Assembly: GCA_963920575.1 (NCBI GenBank)
Contig: OY986974.1
Span: forward strand, 4,345,281 to 4,409,280
Origin: Narthecium ossifragum
Lineage: Eukaryota > Streptophyta > Magnoliopsida > Dioscoreales > Nartheciaceae
DNA: 64,000 nucleotides
Direction of reading: 5' to 3'
Shown: positions 24,961 to 33,829 of the stretch, one piece after another
How positions within the stretch are numbered: position 1 is the first letter of the stretch
Layout: each line of letters begins with the position of its first letter
Position numbers and translations under genes: made by a program
The notes under the pieces: generated by a model
What the model was told of the DNA's origin: nothing
The model's database searches: none
The model's input: only the letters and a program-made list of their open reading frames with translations

Positions 24961-26219
24961 GAGCTAGTAAGAGCACGACGGGGTTTTTGGCCTCTCATGA
25001 GTCGGGAGGGGGAGCTTGTTGGGAAAATCCCTCCCCATGAGAGATGTTGACAAGAGACGTCGACGTGAAGCGACGAGGACGCGCGATGCTGGAAAAACAA
25101 AGGTGCAGGAAGACAAAGGATTGATCCTTTGCTTGGAAAGGATCGATCCTCTTCCCACGACAGAAAGTTGGGATGGAAAGGATCGATCCCCTGCTCTATA
25201 AGGATCGATCCTCCCAGGCGATTTTTCCATGACAGGGAGCGTGTTTTGGATGATCGATCCTTACCCTCATAAGGATCGATCCTCTTCGGGGCGGTCTTTC
25301 CTACGGAAGGAAAGGATCGATTCCTTCATGCAAGAAGATCGATCTTTTGCGAAATCCGGGGAAAATTCAAGGGTCCAGATTAATCCGAGTGTGGGTTAAT
25401 TAGTGGCTATAAATAGGGTTGTTGTGTAACCCTAAGTGTGGAGAACGTATGAAGAATGAGGGTTCTCATCTTGGAGGCCTAGAGAGAGGTCTTAGGGCTT
25501 GAGAGAAAGCATTAGGGCTTGAGAGAAAGCAAGAGGGCTTGATAGAAAGCAAGGGGGCTTGATAGAAAGCAAGGGCATTCTTGAGTGAATGTATTTGGGA
25601 GGGTTAAGAGAGATTTATATGTGAGAGTTGAGAGATTGAGTCTTGTAAATCTCCTCATATATTGAAGTTTTCTCTCTTCCCGTGGTTTTTCCTTTGCGGT
25701 GATTTGCCGGAAGGTTTTCCACGTTAAATCTGGTGTCTCTCCTCCTAGTTCTATTTTGATGCTCTCCCATCTTGGTGTGATCCCCGCCGGATTTCCTAAC
25801 ACACTGAAGGCTAAACAAATCAAAGGACCACCACTGAAGGCTAAACAAATCAGCACAAACGCTATCAACAAACAAAAACCTCAAGATTCAAGCGAGATAT
25901 ATACTTATTAAGTTACAAGTATTAGTTATCACGTCATTGTTGCAGAAGGGATAGCTAGTTGCAAGAACTCAAGGATCCCGCTGATTGCCTCCATCGACGG
26001 CGCCGTGCGAGTTCTCTTGCAAGACTTGGAGTACATAATGTACAACAGAAGGACAACATTTGCCCAATTCGATATGCTAATTGACATAGAAGCACCGGCA
26101 TTTCCCAGCTTATACTTGAACACCAAAACCCAACACAGAGGGATGTGAAAGCAGAGTGACACAGTGGAGCTCAGGACTAACGGAAGAATGAGGCTTTGGG
26201 CCTGAAGGAACCTTATCAG

Positions 26220-26455
26220 AGTCTAACTGATACAATAGGCAAACAATGCAGGGATCATCCACCTTGCATACTTGCCAGCATCCACAGAGATTTGCGGGTC
26301 TTGGCCTATCAAACAGAGGAGCTCTCCCATTGAGAACCACATGATTGAGAGGAGGCAGACACATGTGAGAGAGAGCATGGCGCGCTGTAGGTGATGGTTC
26401 CAAGCTTCTGGTACTGCTTTGCTCCATAGGACTGGCCACACAAGGTGTCCGCAAC
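26220..26455 (-). pseudogene. MATE/DETOXIFICATION transporter exon fragment
   Basis: Captured exon of a multidrug-and-toxin-extrusion family gene on the minus strand. Recognisable pieces are ADTLCGQSYGAKQYQKLGT, LSLTCVCLLSIMWFSMGELL, CLIGQDPQISVDAGKYARWM and IPALFAYCIS, which match a conserved N-terminal part of plant DTX proteins. At least one frameshift separates the first piece from the rest. The flanks toward 25900-26220 look like neighbouring intron sequence of the same source. It overlaps the start of the second AAE fragment, which lies on the other strand. Confidence 0.8.
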
Positions 26456-26726
26456 GCCACTGCCGTCGAGATGTATCGTGCCATCTCCGACGACCGTGTC
26501 ACGCACATGTGTTGCGCGCCGATCCTGTTCAACACCCTCCTGGAGGCGACTCTCGCCGATCGCCGCCCCCTATCCGCTCCGGTTCAAGTGCTCACCGGCG
26601 GCGCCGCCCCCAGCGGCAATGCTCGAGAGGATTGAGAGGATGGGATTCCACGTCACGCACGCCTACGGCCTCACCGAGGCCACCGGGCCGGCGTTGGTGT
26701 GCGAGTGGCGGGCGGAGTGGGACTAG
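26440..26726 (+). pseudogene. Acyl-activating enzyme fragment 2
   Basis: Continuation of the captured AAE gene: ATAVEMYRAISDDRVTHMCC, APILFNTLLEA, then after a frameshift ERMGFHVTHAYGLTEATGPA and LVCEWRAEWD. The A5-like motif YGLTEATGP is intact. The reading stops at the hAT insertion at 26724 and resumes in the same protein at 28055 (CLPPNARARLKARQG). Confidence 0.8.
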
Positions 26727-27044
26727 GGGTGGCAATTCGGGTTCGCGGGTCAGGTTCGGGTTGGGTCATACACTGACCCGTTTAACAAAACACCAAACCC
26801 GAACCCGACCCGTTTAATAAACAGGTCAGGTTTTTAAACCCGAACCCGACCCAATTATAAACGGGTCAACCCGACCCGACCCGCCTAACCCGTTTATTAA
26901 ACGGGTTGGATCGGGTTTTAACAACAACTAAACATATCAAATTACAACTAACTAAAATCTGATCAAAATACATCTCAATAGTTACAAGTTACAACCATAC
27001 AAATAATCATATCAAATTACAATTAAATTACAACTAATTACAAA

Positions 27045-27310
27045 CTGGCCGGAAACAGCCGGATCTGGCCGGATCTTGCCGGATCTGGCCGGAAACAGCT
27101 GGATCTGGCCGGATCTAGCCGGATCTAGCTGGATCTGGCCGGATCTGACCGGAAACAGCCGGATCTGGGCGGATCTGGCCGGAAACAGCCGGATCTGGCC
27201 GGATCTGGCTGGGTAACAGCCGGATCTGGCCGGAAACAGCCAGATCTGGCCGGATCTGAGTCGTAGCGGCGAGGAAGCAGCCGGATCTGGCCGGGATGCA
27301 GGCGGATCTG
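27045..27310. repeat. GGCCGGATCT-type tandem array inside the hAT element
   Basis: Short units GGCCGGATCT and GGCCGGAAACAGCC alternate irregularly about twenty times. Open frames here on either strand are repeat artefacts. Confidence 0.85.
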
Positions 27311-27354
27311 GATGGCAGTGGAGCTTCGTGGTCGTGGTCGGCGCTGAGGTGACC

Positions 27355-27690
27355 TCGCGGAGGCCGTGGAGGACGGCGACGGGAAGGAGTGCCTTGGGGG
27401 GCGGAGGCCGTGGAGGACGGGAAGGAGTGGGGGCCGGAGGCGGAGGCCGTGGAGGACGGGAAGGAGTGGGGGCCGTGGAGGCGACGGGAAGGAGTGGGGG
27501 GCGTGGAGGAGGCCGTGGAGGCGACGGGAGGAGGCCGTGGAGGCGACGGGAGGAGGCCGTGGAGGCGACGGGAGGAGGCCGTGGAGGAGGTCGTGGAGGC
27601 GACGGGAGGAGGCCGTGGAGGCGACGGGAAGGAGTGGGGGGCGGTCCGGGCGGAGGCGGAGGCCGTGGAGAGGGGGGGAGTAGAGAGGCA
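27355..27690. repeat. GGCCGTGGAGGCGACGGGAG minisatellite inside the hAT element
   Basis: A unit of about 18-21 bp (GGAGGCCGTGGAGGCGACGG) is repeated ten or more times with small variants such as AAGGAGTGGGGG. Gly/Arg- or Pro/Ser-rich open frames of up to 188 codons on both strands come from this composition. Confidence 0.85.
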
Positions 27691-28054
27691 AGGGAGGAGA
27701 TGGAGAGGGTGAGAGGAGCGAAGGCCCGGAGGGAGGAGATCGGGCGGCCGGGGGGGAGAAGAGAGGAGTGGAGGAGAGGGTGAGAGCCTTAAGGGTAGGT
27801 GGCTGGGTAAGAGTAGTAGCTGGGTAACAGGGTAAGGGAAGTGGGTAGATGGCTGGGGCTGGGTAACTAATGGGTACGGGTTAACGGGTTGACCCGCCTA
27901 ACCCGCGGGTCAACCCGACCCGACCCGTTTATAAACGGGTCATAAACGGGTCGACCCGTTTATGACCCGAACCCGTTTATACCAAACCCAAACCCGTTTA
28001 TCTCGGGTCGGGTCGGGTCGGGTTCACGGGTCATGACCCAGATTGCCACCCCTA

Positions 28055-28180
28055 AGTGGGACTGTCTGCCACCAAACGCGCGCGCTAGGCTGAAGGCTCG
28101 GCAGGGCGGGAGCTCTGTCTCTCTCAACGACGTCGACGTCAAGGACCCCGAGACTATGGCAAGCGTCCCCCTCCTCGTCA
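28055..28180 (+). pseudogene. Acyl-activating enzyme fragment 3
   Basis: Resumes the AAE text right after the hAT target duplication: CLPPNARARLKARQG, then SLNDVDVKDPETMASVP. This corresponds to the part that follows the EWRAEWD segment at 26726. Beyond about 28180 the match fades. Further on, a sequence of about 70 bp containing CTTCCTACGTCAGCAAACCA is repeated at 28265 and 28340. Confidence 0.75.
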
Positions 28181-28602
28181 CCGCCGCTGAGCTTGGAGGC
28201 AGTGCTCTACGCATGGGTGCCGGTGCCGGAGCATTGGGTGCAGAGGGCGACAATGTCTCTCTCTCTCTTCCTACGTCAGCAAACCAAGAAAATCAGTCAA
28301 AATAGCCTGTCAAAATTGATGAAAACACATGTATCTCTCTTCCTACGTCAGCAAACCAAGAAAACCATTCGTAAAAAGCCGGTCAAAATTGATGAAAACA
28401 GTATAAACGAATATGAGTAATTAAGTAATTACACGCCCCGTCAGATTATAACTATGATTAAACCATGGTTAAGTTAGATGGATAGACGAAGGGGTAGGTT
28501 TTCGAATTTTTCAAAATTTCAAGGGTAGTTTAGTAAGCTGAAAAAATATAAAGGTAATTATGATATTTAGAAACTTTTGAAGGATAAATATGTAAAAAGC
28601 CC

Positions 28603-29179
28603 TTTTTTTTTTTGAAGACGTAAGTCAAAAGGCTAGGATACAATAATTAGGCAGCAGAAAGACCCACCGGACTTGTGCTTCTTGAATTGTTTTTTAGCTT
28701 TTAAAAATTTTGCCACGTTAATTAAGCTTGGAAATTTTTTTGTTGAGCTATCAGCGGGGCTTAGGGGAACAAATTGCCCAGCATAGAGAACTTTTAGAAA
28801 CTCTATAAATGACTGGACTTGTGCTTCTTGTATTCGCAGGTCATAAGCCGTGCTTGTTTTTTCTTGTTATAAATCATTCCCAATAATACTCGAACTTCAT
28901 CATCTCCGCAATGGGATCGCAAGCTCTTATTTCTTTGTATAAACTGTCGATCCATGGGCCTAATGTAAGAAAGACATGGCAATCCACCACGGCCACAAAC
29001 TTTTGTTGATTAGCCGTTTATGGTTAAAAACAATGTGTAGCCTACCTCGTGTATATAATCATACATCAACACTACGTTAAATTTTTAGCAAAGGTATTCA
29101 TATTTTTTAAATCGTGAACTTATGACAAGATGTTATTTTTATTTTATGAGTTGAGTCGTAAGGCTAGATTAAGGGGAAA
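28603..29179. other. AT-rich spacer, possibly the 3' UTR of the minus-strand LINE
   Basis: Begins with a run of 11 T. Read on the minus strand this could be the poly(A) end of the LINE whose RNase H region starts at 29185. No gene is seen. Confidence 0.3.
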
Positions 29180-30292
29180 TTCACTTACATCAATCCCATA
29201 TTGGAGGGCCATGAGCATCCTCTCGGGACCAGACAAAAACAGAGTTAGACTCTCTAGACCGACGAGCAAATAGGTCAGTCTTCCGATTGTAGCATCTTGG
29301 AACATATATAAATAAAATCGATCCCAACTTCAAAACCTCGGACCAAACCTCCTTAGCTCGAGCACCAAGTTCCGGCACCCACATCCGACAACCGTTTAGG
29401 ATCTCCATCACCCACCGTGAGTTCGATTCGACGACACGGCTCTTGGCTCCTTGTTGTCGAGCCTGACTCACAACCTCGATAACAACCAACATCTCTTCCT
29501 CAAGGACCGAAGCAGCAACAACCGGCCTCCGCGCAGCCCACATGACCTATGTTTGAGTTCCCCTTACCACGCCAACAGCCGCTGAACCCGCAGTCCATGA
29601 AGCATTGCCCTGCACCACAATCCCACAACCTAGTCGTCATGTGCTTACTACACCATAGCCTTTCCTGTTCCTATTGAACTCCGCAACATGTCTGCAGATT
29701 CTCCGAGCAACCACTACTATTGTTCCTATTGAACTCCGCAACATGCCTGCAGATTCTCCGAGCAACCACTCCTGTCGGCTCAAAATTTCTTTCAAATACC
29801 ACCAGATTTCTAGCTTTCCAAATAAGCCATAAGCCATAAGCCACCATGGATTTAAACTTCATCTCCAATGACGATCAAGATTTAGTTAGAGCCAGCACAA
29901 AGTCTTCCATATGCCAAGTCTCCACCTCCGACCATTGTTGCACGAACAGCCGATGAAAGATCTCACGAGCAAAAGAACAACTCACAAGAGTGTGTGCAAT
30001 CGTCTCCGGCTCCGCATGACACCATGGACAATCACGTTCCGACGTTATCATGGCACACCAAAAGAACTCTCTAACCGGTCACTTTTCGTGTAACACCTTC
30101 CATATGAAATGTTTGATTCGAGGACCAGCAGAGATGCGCCAAACATTACTCCGCATCGCCTCCTCCTGCTCGCATGACCGTGTCACCATGGTTGACATAG
30201 TTGATATGCCGATGCGACAGACACCTTCCCATCCTTAAAGTAAACCCAATTACACCTATCCACATCATTGCTTTGAAAGTTGACAACCAAGA
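29180..30292 (-). pseudogene. LINE (L1-type) ORF2 C-terminal part: zf-RVT and RNase H, decayed
   Basis: Minus-strand remnants of a plant L1 ORF2. The 29190-29543 frame reads ARRPVVAASVLEEEMLVVIE, SRVVESNSRWVMEILNG and FIYVPRCYNRKTDLFARRS, matching the plant LINE RNase H domain. The 29640-30240 text holds the upstream zinc-binding region (RICRHVAEFN, and CAW/C-type residues around 30000). Several stops and frameshifts are present, including a local duplication of about 60 bp near 29660-29770 (TCCTATTGAACTCCGCAACATG twice). It is contiguous with the LINE pieces at 33830 and 40364 once the inserted elements are removed. Confidence 0.75.
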
Positions 30293-30960
30293 TGTTAGTC
30301 CTAATAGTGTTTTGATGATGTTTTGATGATGCTAATATATTCTTAAATGATAAAATATATATGTGATAGAATATATGCTGGAAACATGCTTTAACTTTCA
30401 TATTTGAGTTATTGTTATGCTGACGGTTGATGCATGGATCGACCGTGGGATCAACCGCGGGCTATGAGAAGAAGAGGTCGATCGTGGAGTCTGGCGGTCG
30501 ATGGACGGATCAGCCGCGGAGGATAAACGGAGCGACGATCGATGTGGCGGTCGATGGGACGGTGACCGCAACATATGTGACTTGTTGTGTTGACGGTCGA
30601 ACGAGGCATTGACCATGGGAAGTGGTTTTCACAACAGAGACTCACGAACGATGTGACGGTCAATCGCGGCTCAAGAATATCGCGACGGTCGATACGACGG
30701 TCAACCACCAGTCAGGAAACTAGCCGTTAAAGAGCCGTTGGGAGGCTATTTGCAGGGCTTTGGAGCTCAACTATAGAAGAGAAGATCCAGCAAACTTGCA
30801 TGTGACTTAGGGAAAACAAAGGGATTATTGTAATAATACTCTAGCAAGTTTATTCTCTTTATTTGTGAGCTAAACTTTTGTAAAACTACTTCAAGTGTGA
30901 AGTAGACCTTGAGAGAGATATTCAAGAGTGAGCTTGGAGAGATTGTACGTAAGGTTGCCA

Positions 30961-33516
30961 TGTCGCGCCCCGACCCGCGAAAGCCCAACCGGGCCAGGCG
31001 ACGCGAACCGGAACCTACAAAACGCGAAAAAGGACGGCGAGGGTTCCCTCTAACCTATTGGTCTCCCTAGCAATTCATCAAAAACCCCCAATTTAAAACA
31101 ACAATTAATTAGCAGAACCTCGAACCACAGATTCAAAACCCAAAGTGTTTAATATACATAACCTCGAAAAGGGGAAGATTCGAATACAACATTACTCCCG
31201 TAGGAGACTATCTAACATAGGGTAAAAGCAGTAAACGATCACCACCTCTCAAAGTCCACCAAGCGCCGCCGCAACGCCGACCAACTGCCCGGTAGGAGCC
31301 ATAGAAGAAGAACTGACGCCTGCACCTGCAAAACGCAGCCCGGGTAGGTGTGAGCACTAAGCTCAGTAGGGTTCTACATTACGACACACAGAAGGAAGAG
31401 GGAAACGCAATAGTTTCGCCCTCAAGTAAGACCTGGGTGTATACATGGGTCCCATAACCCCACCGCGTGTCCCTGGTGCCCAGAAGCATCACTCAGTAAA
31501 CTCAACAAACACTGCTGACTCACATGCAGGGACCCGACACTGCATGCGGGAAATGGCACCGCTGAGGGGGCCTCTCCACCACTCAAGAGTCAACACAGTG
31601 GAACACCGGCTACACCTCAGCATCCGACTCGAGGCCGACACTACCTCTACAATCATCAAGCAGCAAATGTACCAGTCATCTAAGCCTATCATCGAATCGA
31701 CTGGACACCACAATTCGAACCGGGTCCAAACTACCCAACCCTGGTCCTAGGGCTAAGTCCGAGCTTCCAGCCTCAGGACGGCGACCCATAGATCACCCAC
31801 GCCCTAACCATGCGACTAATGCACAAATCAACAATGCATGCTATGAACATACACAAACAGGAGATAGACATGCAATAGTATGATAAGGCATCAGATAAGT
31901 CAACCGGATCGCTGCAGCGGTACTACCGACCGCTGCCAGCCGATCCGCAGCGGGTCCCGGCATTACGACGGTACCGCGACCGTCAACCGCGGACTCCTGC
32001 GACGGGAAGCAACCCCGAAAACGGTGATGAACACTACATAATATAATATTATAATCCAAAATATAATATTATATTCAAAACACCCAAAACCTCTACTTAG
32101 AGGCTAATTGATCCCGTCGATCCGACGTCCAAACGACATCGGATTCAAGATCCAACTTAGCGATCAATAGATCTATATACCAGGATCAACATATCCAAAA
32201 TCCATAAACATCCAACGGTTTGATTAACGAGAAAACACCAATCAAAACCGTTAATCAAACCAACTTATGAAATATAGTCCGATCGATCGGACTTGCACAC
32301 TCTAACTTACCAAGCACTTGCTGCAACGCAGCCCTCCAGTGATAAATTCATAACTAATCGTAGGAAAATCGAAAAAATGTGAAATCAGTTGGGTTAGAGA
32401 GTAGATTCAAAGATCTACAACTCTCATTCTCATCACAACCCAAGAACATGTACTACTGGCCGGAAAACACGCCGCAAGCCAACTGTTCTTCAAGAGCAGT
32501 AGAAACCGGAAAATTTGAGATTAATCATGCATAAATCCTACTAAGATCTCAACCAAAGCTTATAAAATTTATACCAGAAATTCTACTAAGCATGAGGAAT
32601 CCAACAAGACAAAGATCAACAAAATCCAACGGCTAGATCTAGAGAAAACCCGAAAACAACACATGTAGGTAGAACACCTACCGAACAGCGCTCTCCTCGG
32701 TTGATTCCCTGCGAACTGGTCACCAACACAGCTCCAAACCACTTCAAGGATCTTCCTCTCGTTGCCATGGTTCCAACAAGCCTTGGAACACCCAAAACGG
32801 TGGCTGGAGGAGGGAGAACGGTGAAGAAGAAGGAACTGCCGGAGAAGAAGGGGAAGAAAACAGAGCCGCGGGAGAAGAGAAAGAAGAAGAAGAAGGAAGG
32901 AGGGGAAGGAGAAAAGGAGGAAAGGGGGAGGGGACAGCCGGAAAAGAGGGGAGAAAGGTGAAGGAGGAGAGGGAAAGTCCTCCCCTTCTGACAAGAGAGA
33001 GTTACGGCCAACGGCGGCCGTCCTCTCGAAGCAGAAAAGCCACCGACGCCGAGTCCGATCGATCACTGCAAGGAGCGATCGATCGCTCGCAAAGGTGAAG
33101 CCAGTCCGGATCGATCCAACACCAAGTCGGATCGATCCGAGACAGGCTAGATCCATCCAACACCAAGTCGGATCGATCCAAACGGGTCAAAACCCACCGA
33201 CTCGCTCACGAGTCCGATCGATCGCTCCTGCGAGCGATCGATCGCTCACGGGCTGTCAGCTGCCCAAAAGCAAGCTTCCGCGCGCCCGAGCTGGGATCTT
33301 CCGATCAGATTGCCCAAAAGCAAGCTTCCGTGCGACGGCCCCTGTGGGATCTTCCGATCCCGGGTCCACCTAGGTATTTATAAACAAGCACTAACACAAA
33401 CAAGGTCAGTGTGTGCACACGCGGGTGTGAAACAAACCAATAATGCGTAATTTACTAAATTGCCCTTGCGGTCTACAACAAGCCACAGGGGTAGAGGGAC
33501 AAAACCTCACATGACA
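30961..33516 (+). mobile_element. Nested solo LTR, probably Ty3/gypsy (Tekay/Del-like), about 2.56 kb
   Basis: Begins TGTCGCGCCCCGACCCG and most likely ends CCTCACATGACA, giving TGTC/GACA termini. The opening 'TGTC-CGCCCCGA' and an early GTGAGCACTAAGCTCAGTAGG segment resemble LTRs of plant chromoviruses. A TATA-like TATTTATAAA lies near 33374. GATCGATCG palindromes cluster at 33055-33240. A clean 5-bp target duplication was not found. The 8-mer ggttgcca at 30953-30960 recurs at 33540-33547, so the true right end may be near 33539. Confidence 0.55.
33055..33245. repeat. GATCGATC palindrome cluster in the nested LTR
   Basis: About nine copies of GATCGATC in the forms GCGATCGATCGCTC, CCGATCGATC and GGATCGATCC within 190 bp, upstream of the putative TATA box at 33374. 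Confidence 0.75.
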
Positions 33517-33829
33517 AGTACCCGTAAACTTGGTGGATAGGTTGCCAAGCACCCGGAAGCTTTGTGGACAACTTGTAAGAGGTCTTGCAAGTAGTAAAAC
33601 CTCAAGGAAACCCTTGAGTGAAGTGGACGTAGGCAAGATTTACCGAACTACTATAAAATATGGTGCAAGTCTCCTAACTCTCTCTTATCCTTCATTACTT
33701 GTTTTATTCCTTTCATATCTATACAAGTATACTATTCTTCTAGTATTCTATTTAGGTTTTCATTTATTGTATTTTCGCAAAAGAATTCAATTCACGCCCC
33801 CCCCCCCCCCCCCCCCTATTGAACTTTCA

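Larger units (their letters stand above)
22944..25801 (+). mobile_element. Gag-only (TR-GAG-like) Ty1/copia-type LTR retrotransposon with TSD cactg
   Basis: The LTRs are 22944-23708 (765 bp) and 25017-25801 (785 bp). They begin TGTTGGGAAAATCCC and end TTTCCTAACA. They are nearly identical by eye, with around 20 substitutions plus one extra 20-bp GGGCTTGATAGAAAGCAAG-type unit in the right LTR. The 5-bp target duplication cactg flanks both sides (22939-22943 and 25802-25806). A primer-binding site TGGTATCAAGAGC, similar to the initiator-tRNA(Met) type, starts at 23711. A polypurine tract GGGAGGGGGAGC lies at about 25004-25015. The interior encodes only a gag protein followed by tandem repeats; no protease, integrase or reverse transcriptase is present. 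It must depend on enzymes from another element. A TATA box (CTATAAATAGGG) lies at about 23333 in the left LTR. Confidence 0.9.
26724..28054. mobile_element. Non-autonomous hAT element with 8-bp TSD agtgggac
   Basis: The terminal inverted repeats are TAGGGGTGGCAAT and ATTGCCACCCCTA. The exact 8-bp target duplication agtgggac lies at 26716-26723 and 28055-28062. Both features are diagnostic of the hAT superfamily. Many subterminal copies of ACCCGACCCG and AAACGGGTC fill the first 200 and last 170 bp, in both orientations, like the transposase-binding repeats of Ac/Ds-type elements. The interior has two unrelated GC-rich tandem arrays and no transposase. Removing it rejoins the AAE coding text. 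Confidence 0.92.
22208..28602. mobile_element. Pack-MULE-like element with captured AAE and MATE gene fragments, carrying two later insertions
   Basis: The left end (22208 onward, GGGCTTTTTACATATTTATC) and the right end (reading inward from 28602) form a terminal inverted repeat of about 115 bp with only a few mismatches. It includes TTCAAAAGTTTCTAAATATC and TTTACTAAACTACC. Inside lie disordered fragments of a host acyl-activating-enzyme gene (plus strand) and a MATE transporter gene (minus strand), but no transposase. Long AT-rich TIRs around captured host exons are the hallmark of Pack-MULEs. The flanks are T-rich (TTTTTATTG against a run of T), so a 9-bp target duplication is plausible but not informative. 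Removing the nested LTR retrotransposon and hAT element leaves an element of roughly 2.2 kb. Confidence 0.75.
30293..33829 (+). mobile_element. Solo LTR (copia-like) split by a second solo LTR
   Basis: The outer LTR starts TGTTAGTCCTAATAG at 30293 and ends TATTGAACTTTCA at 33829, with near-matching flanks caaga (30288-30292) and taaga (33830-33834). It interrupts the LINE. The region at 30425-30700 has many CGGTCGATG/GGTCGATCG motifs. Its second half (33517-33829) includes GTAAACTTGGTGGATAGG and an 18-22 nt run of C near 33797-33816. A second LTR-like sequence (30961-33516) lies inside. Lineage assignment is tentative. Confidence 0.6.

Noticed and set aside
27125..27783. Long overlapping open frames (up to 188 codons) rich in Pro/Ser/Arg or Gly/Arg on both strands
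   Set aside because: They coincide with the GC-rich tandem arrays inside the hAT element. Repeat composition without stops explains them.
30953..33547. 8-bp repeat ggttgcca as target duplication of the nested LTR
   Set aside because: LTR elements make 4-6 bp duplications, and the right copy lies 23 bp beyond the TGACA end. It is kept only as an alternative boundary.
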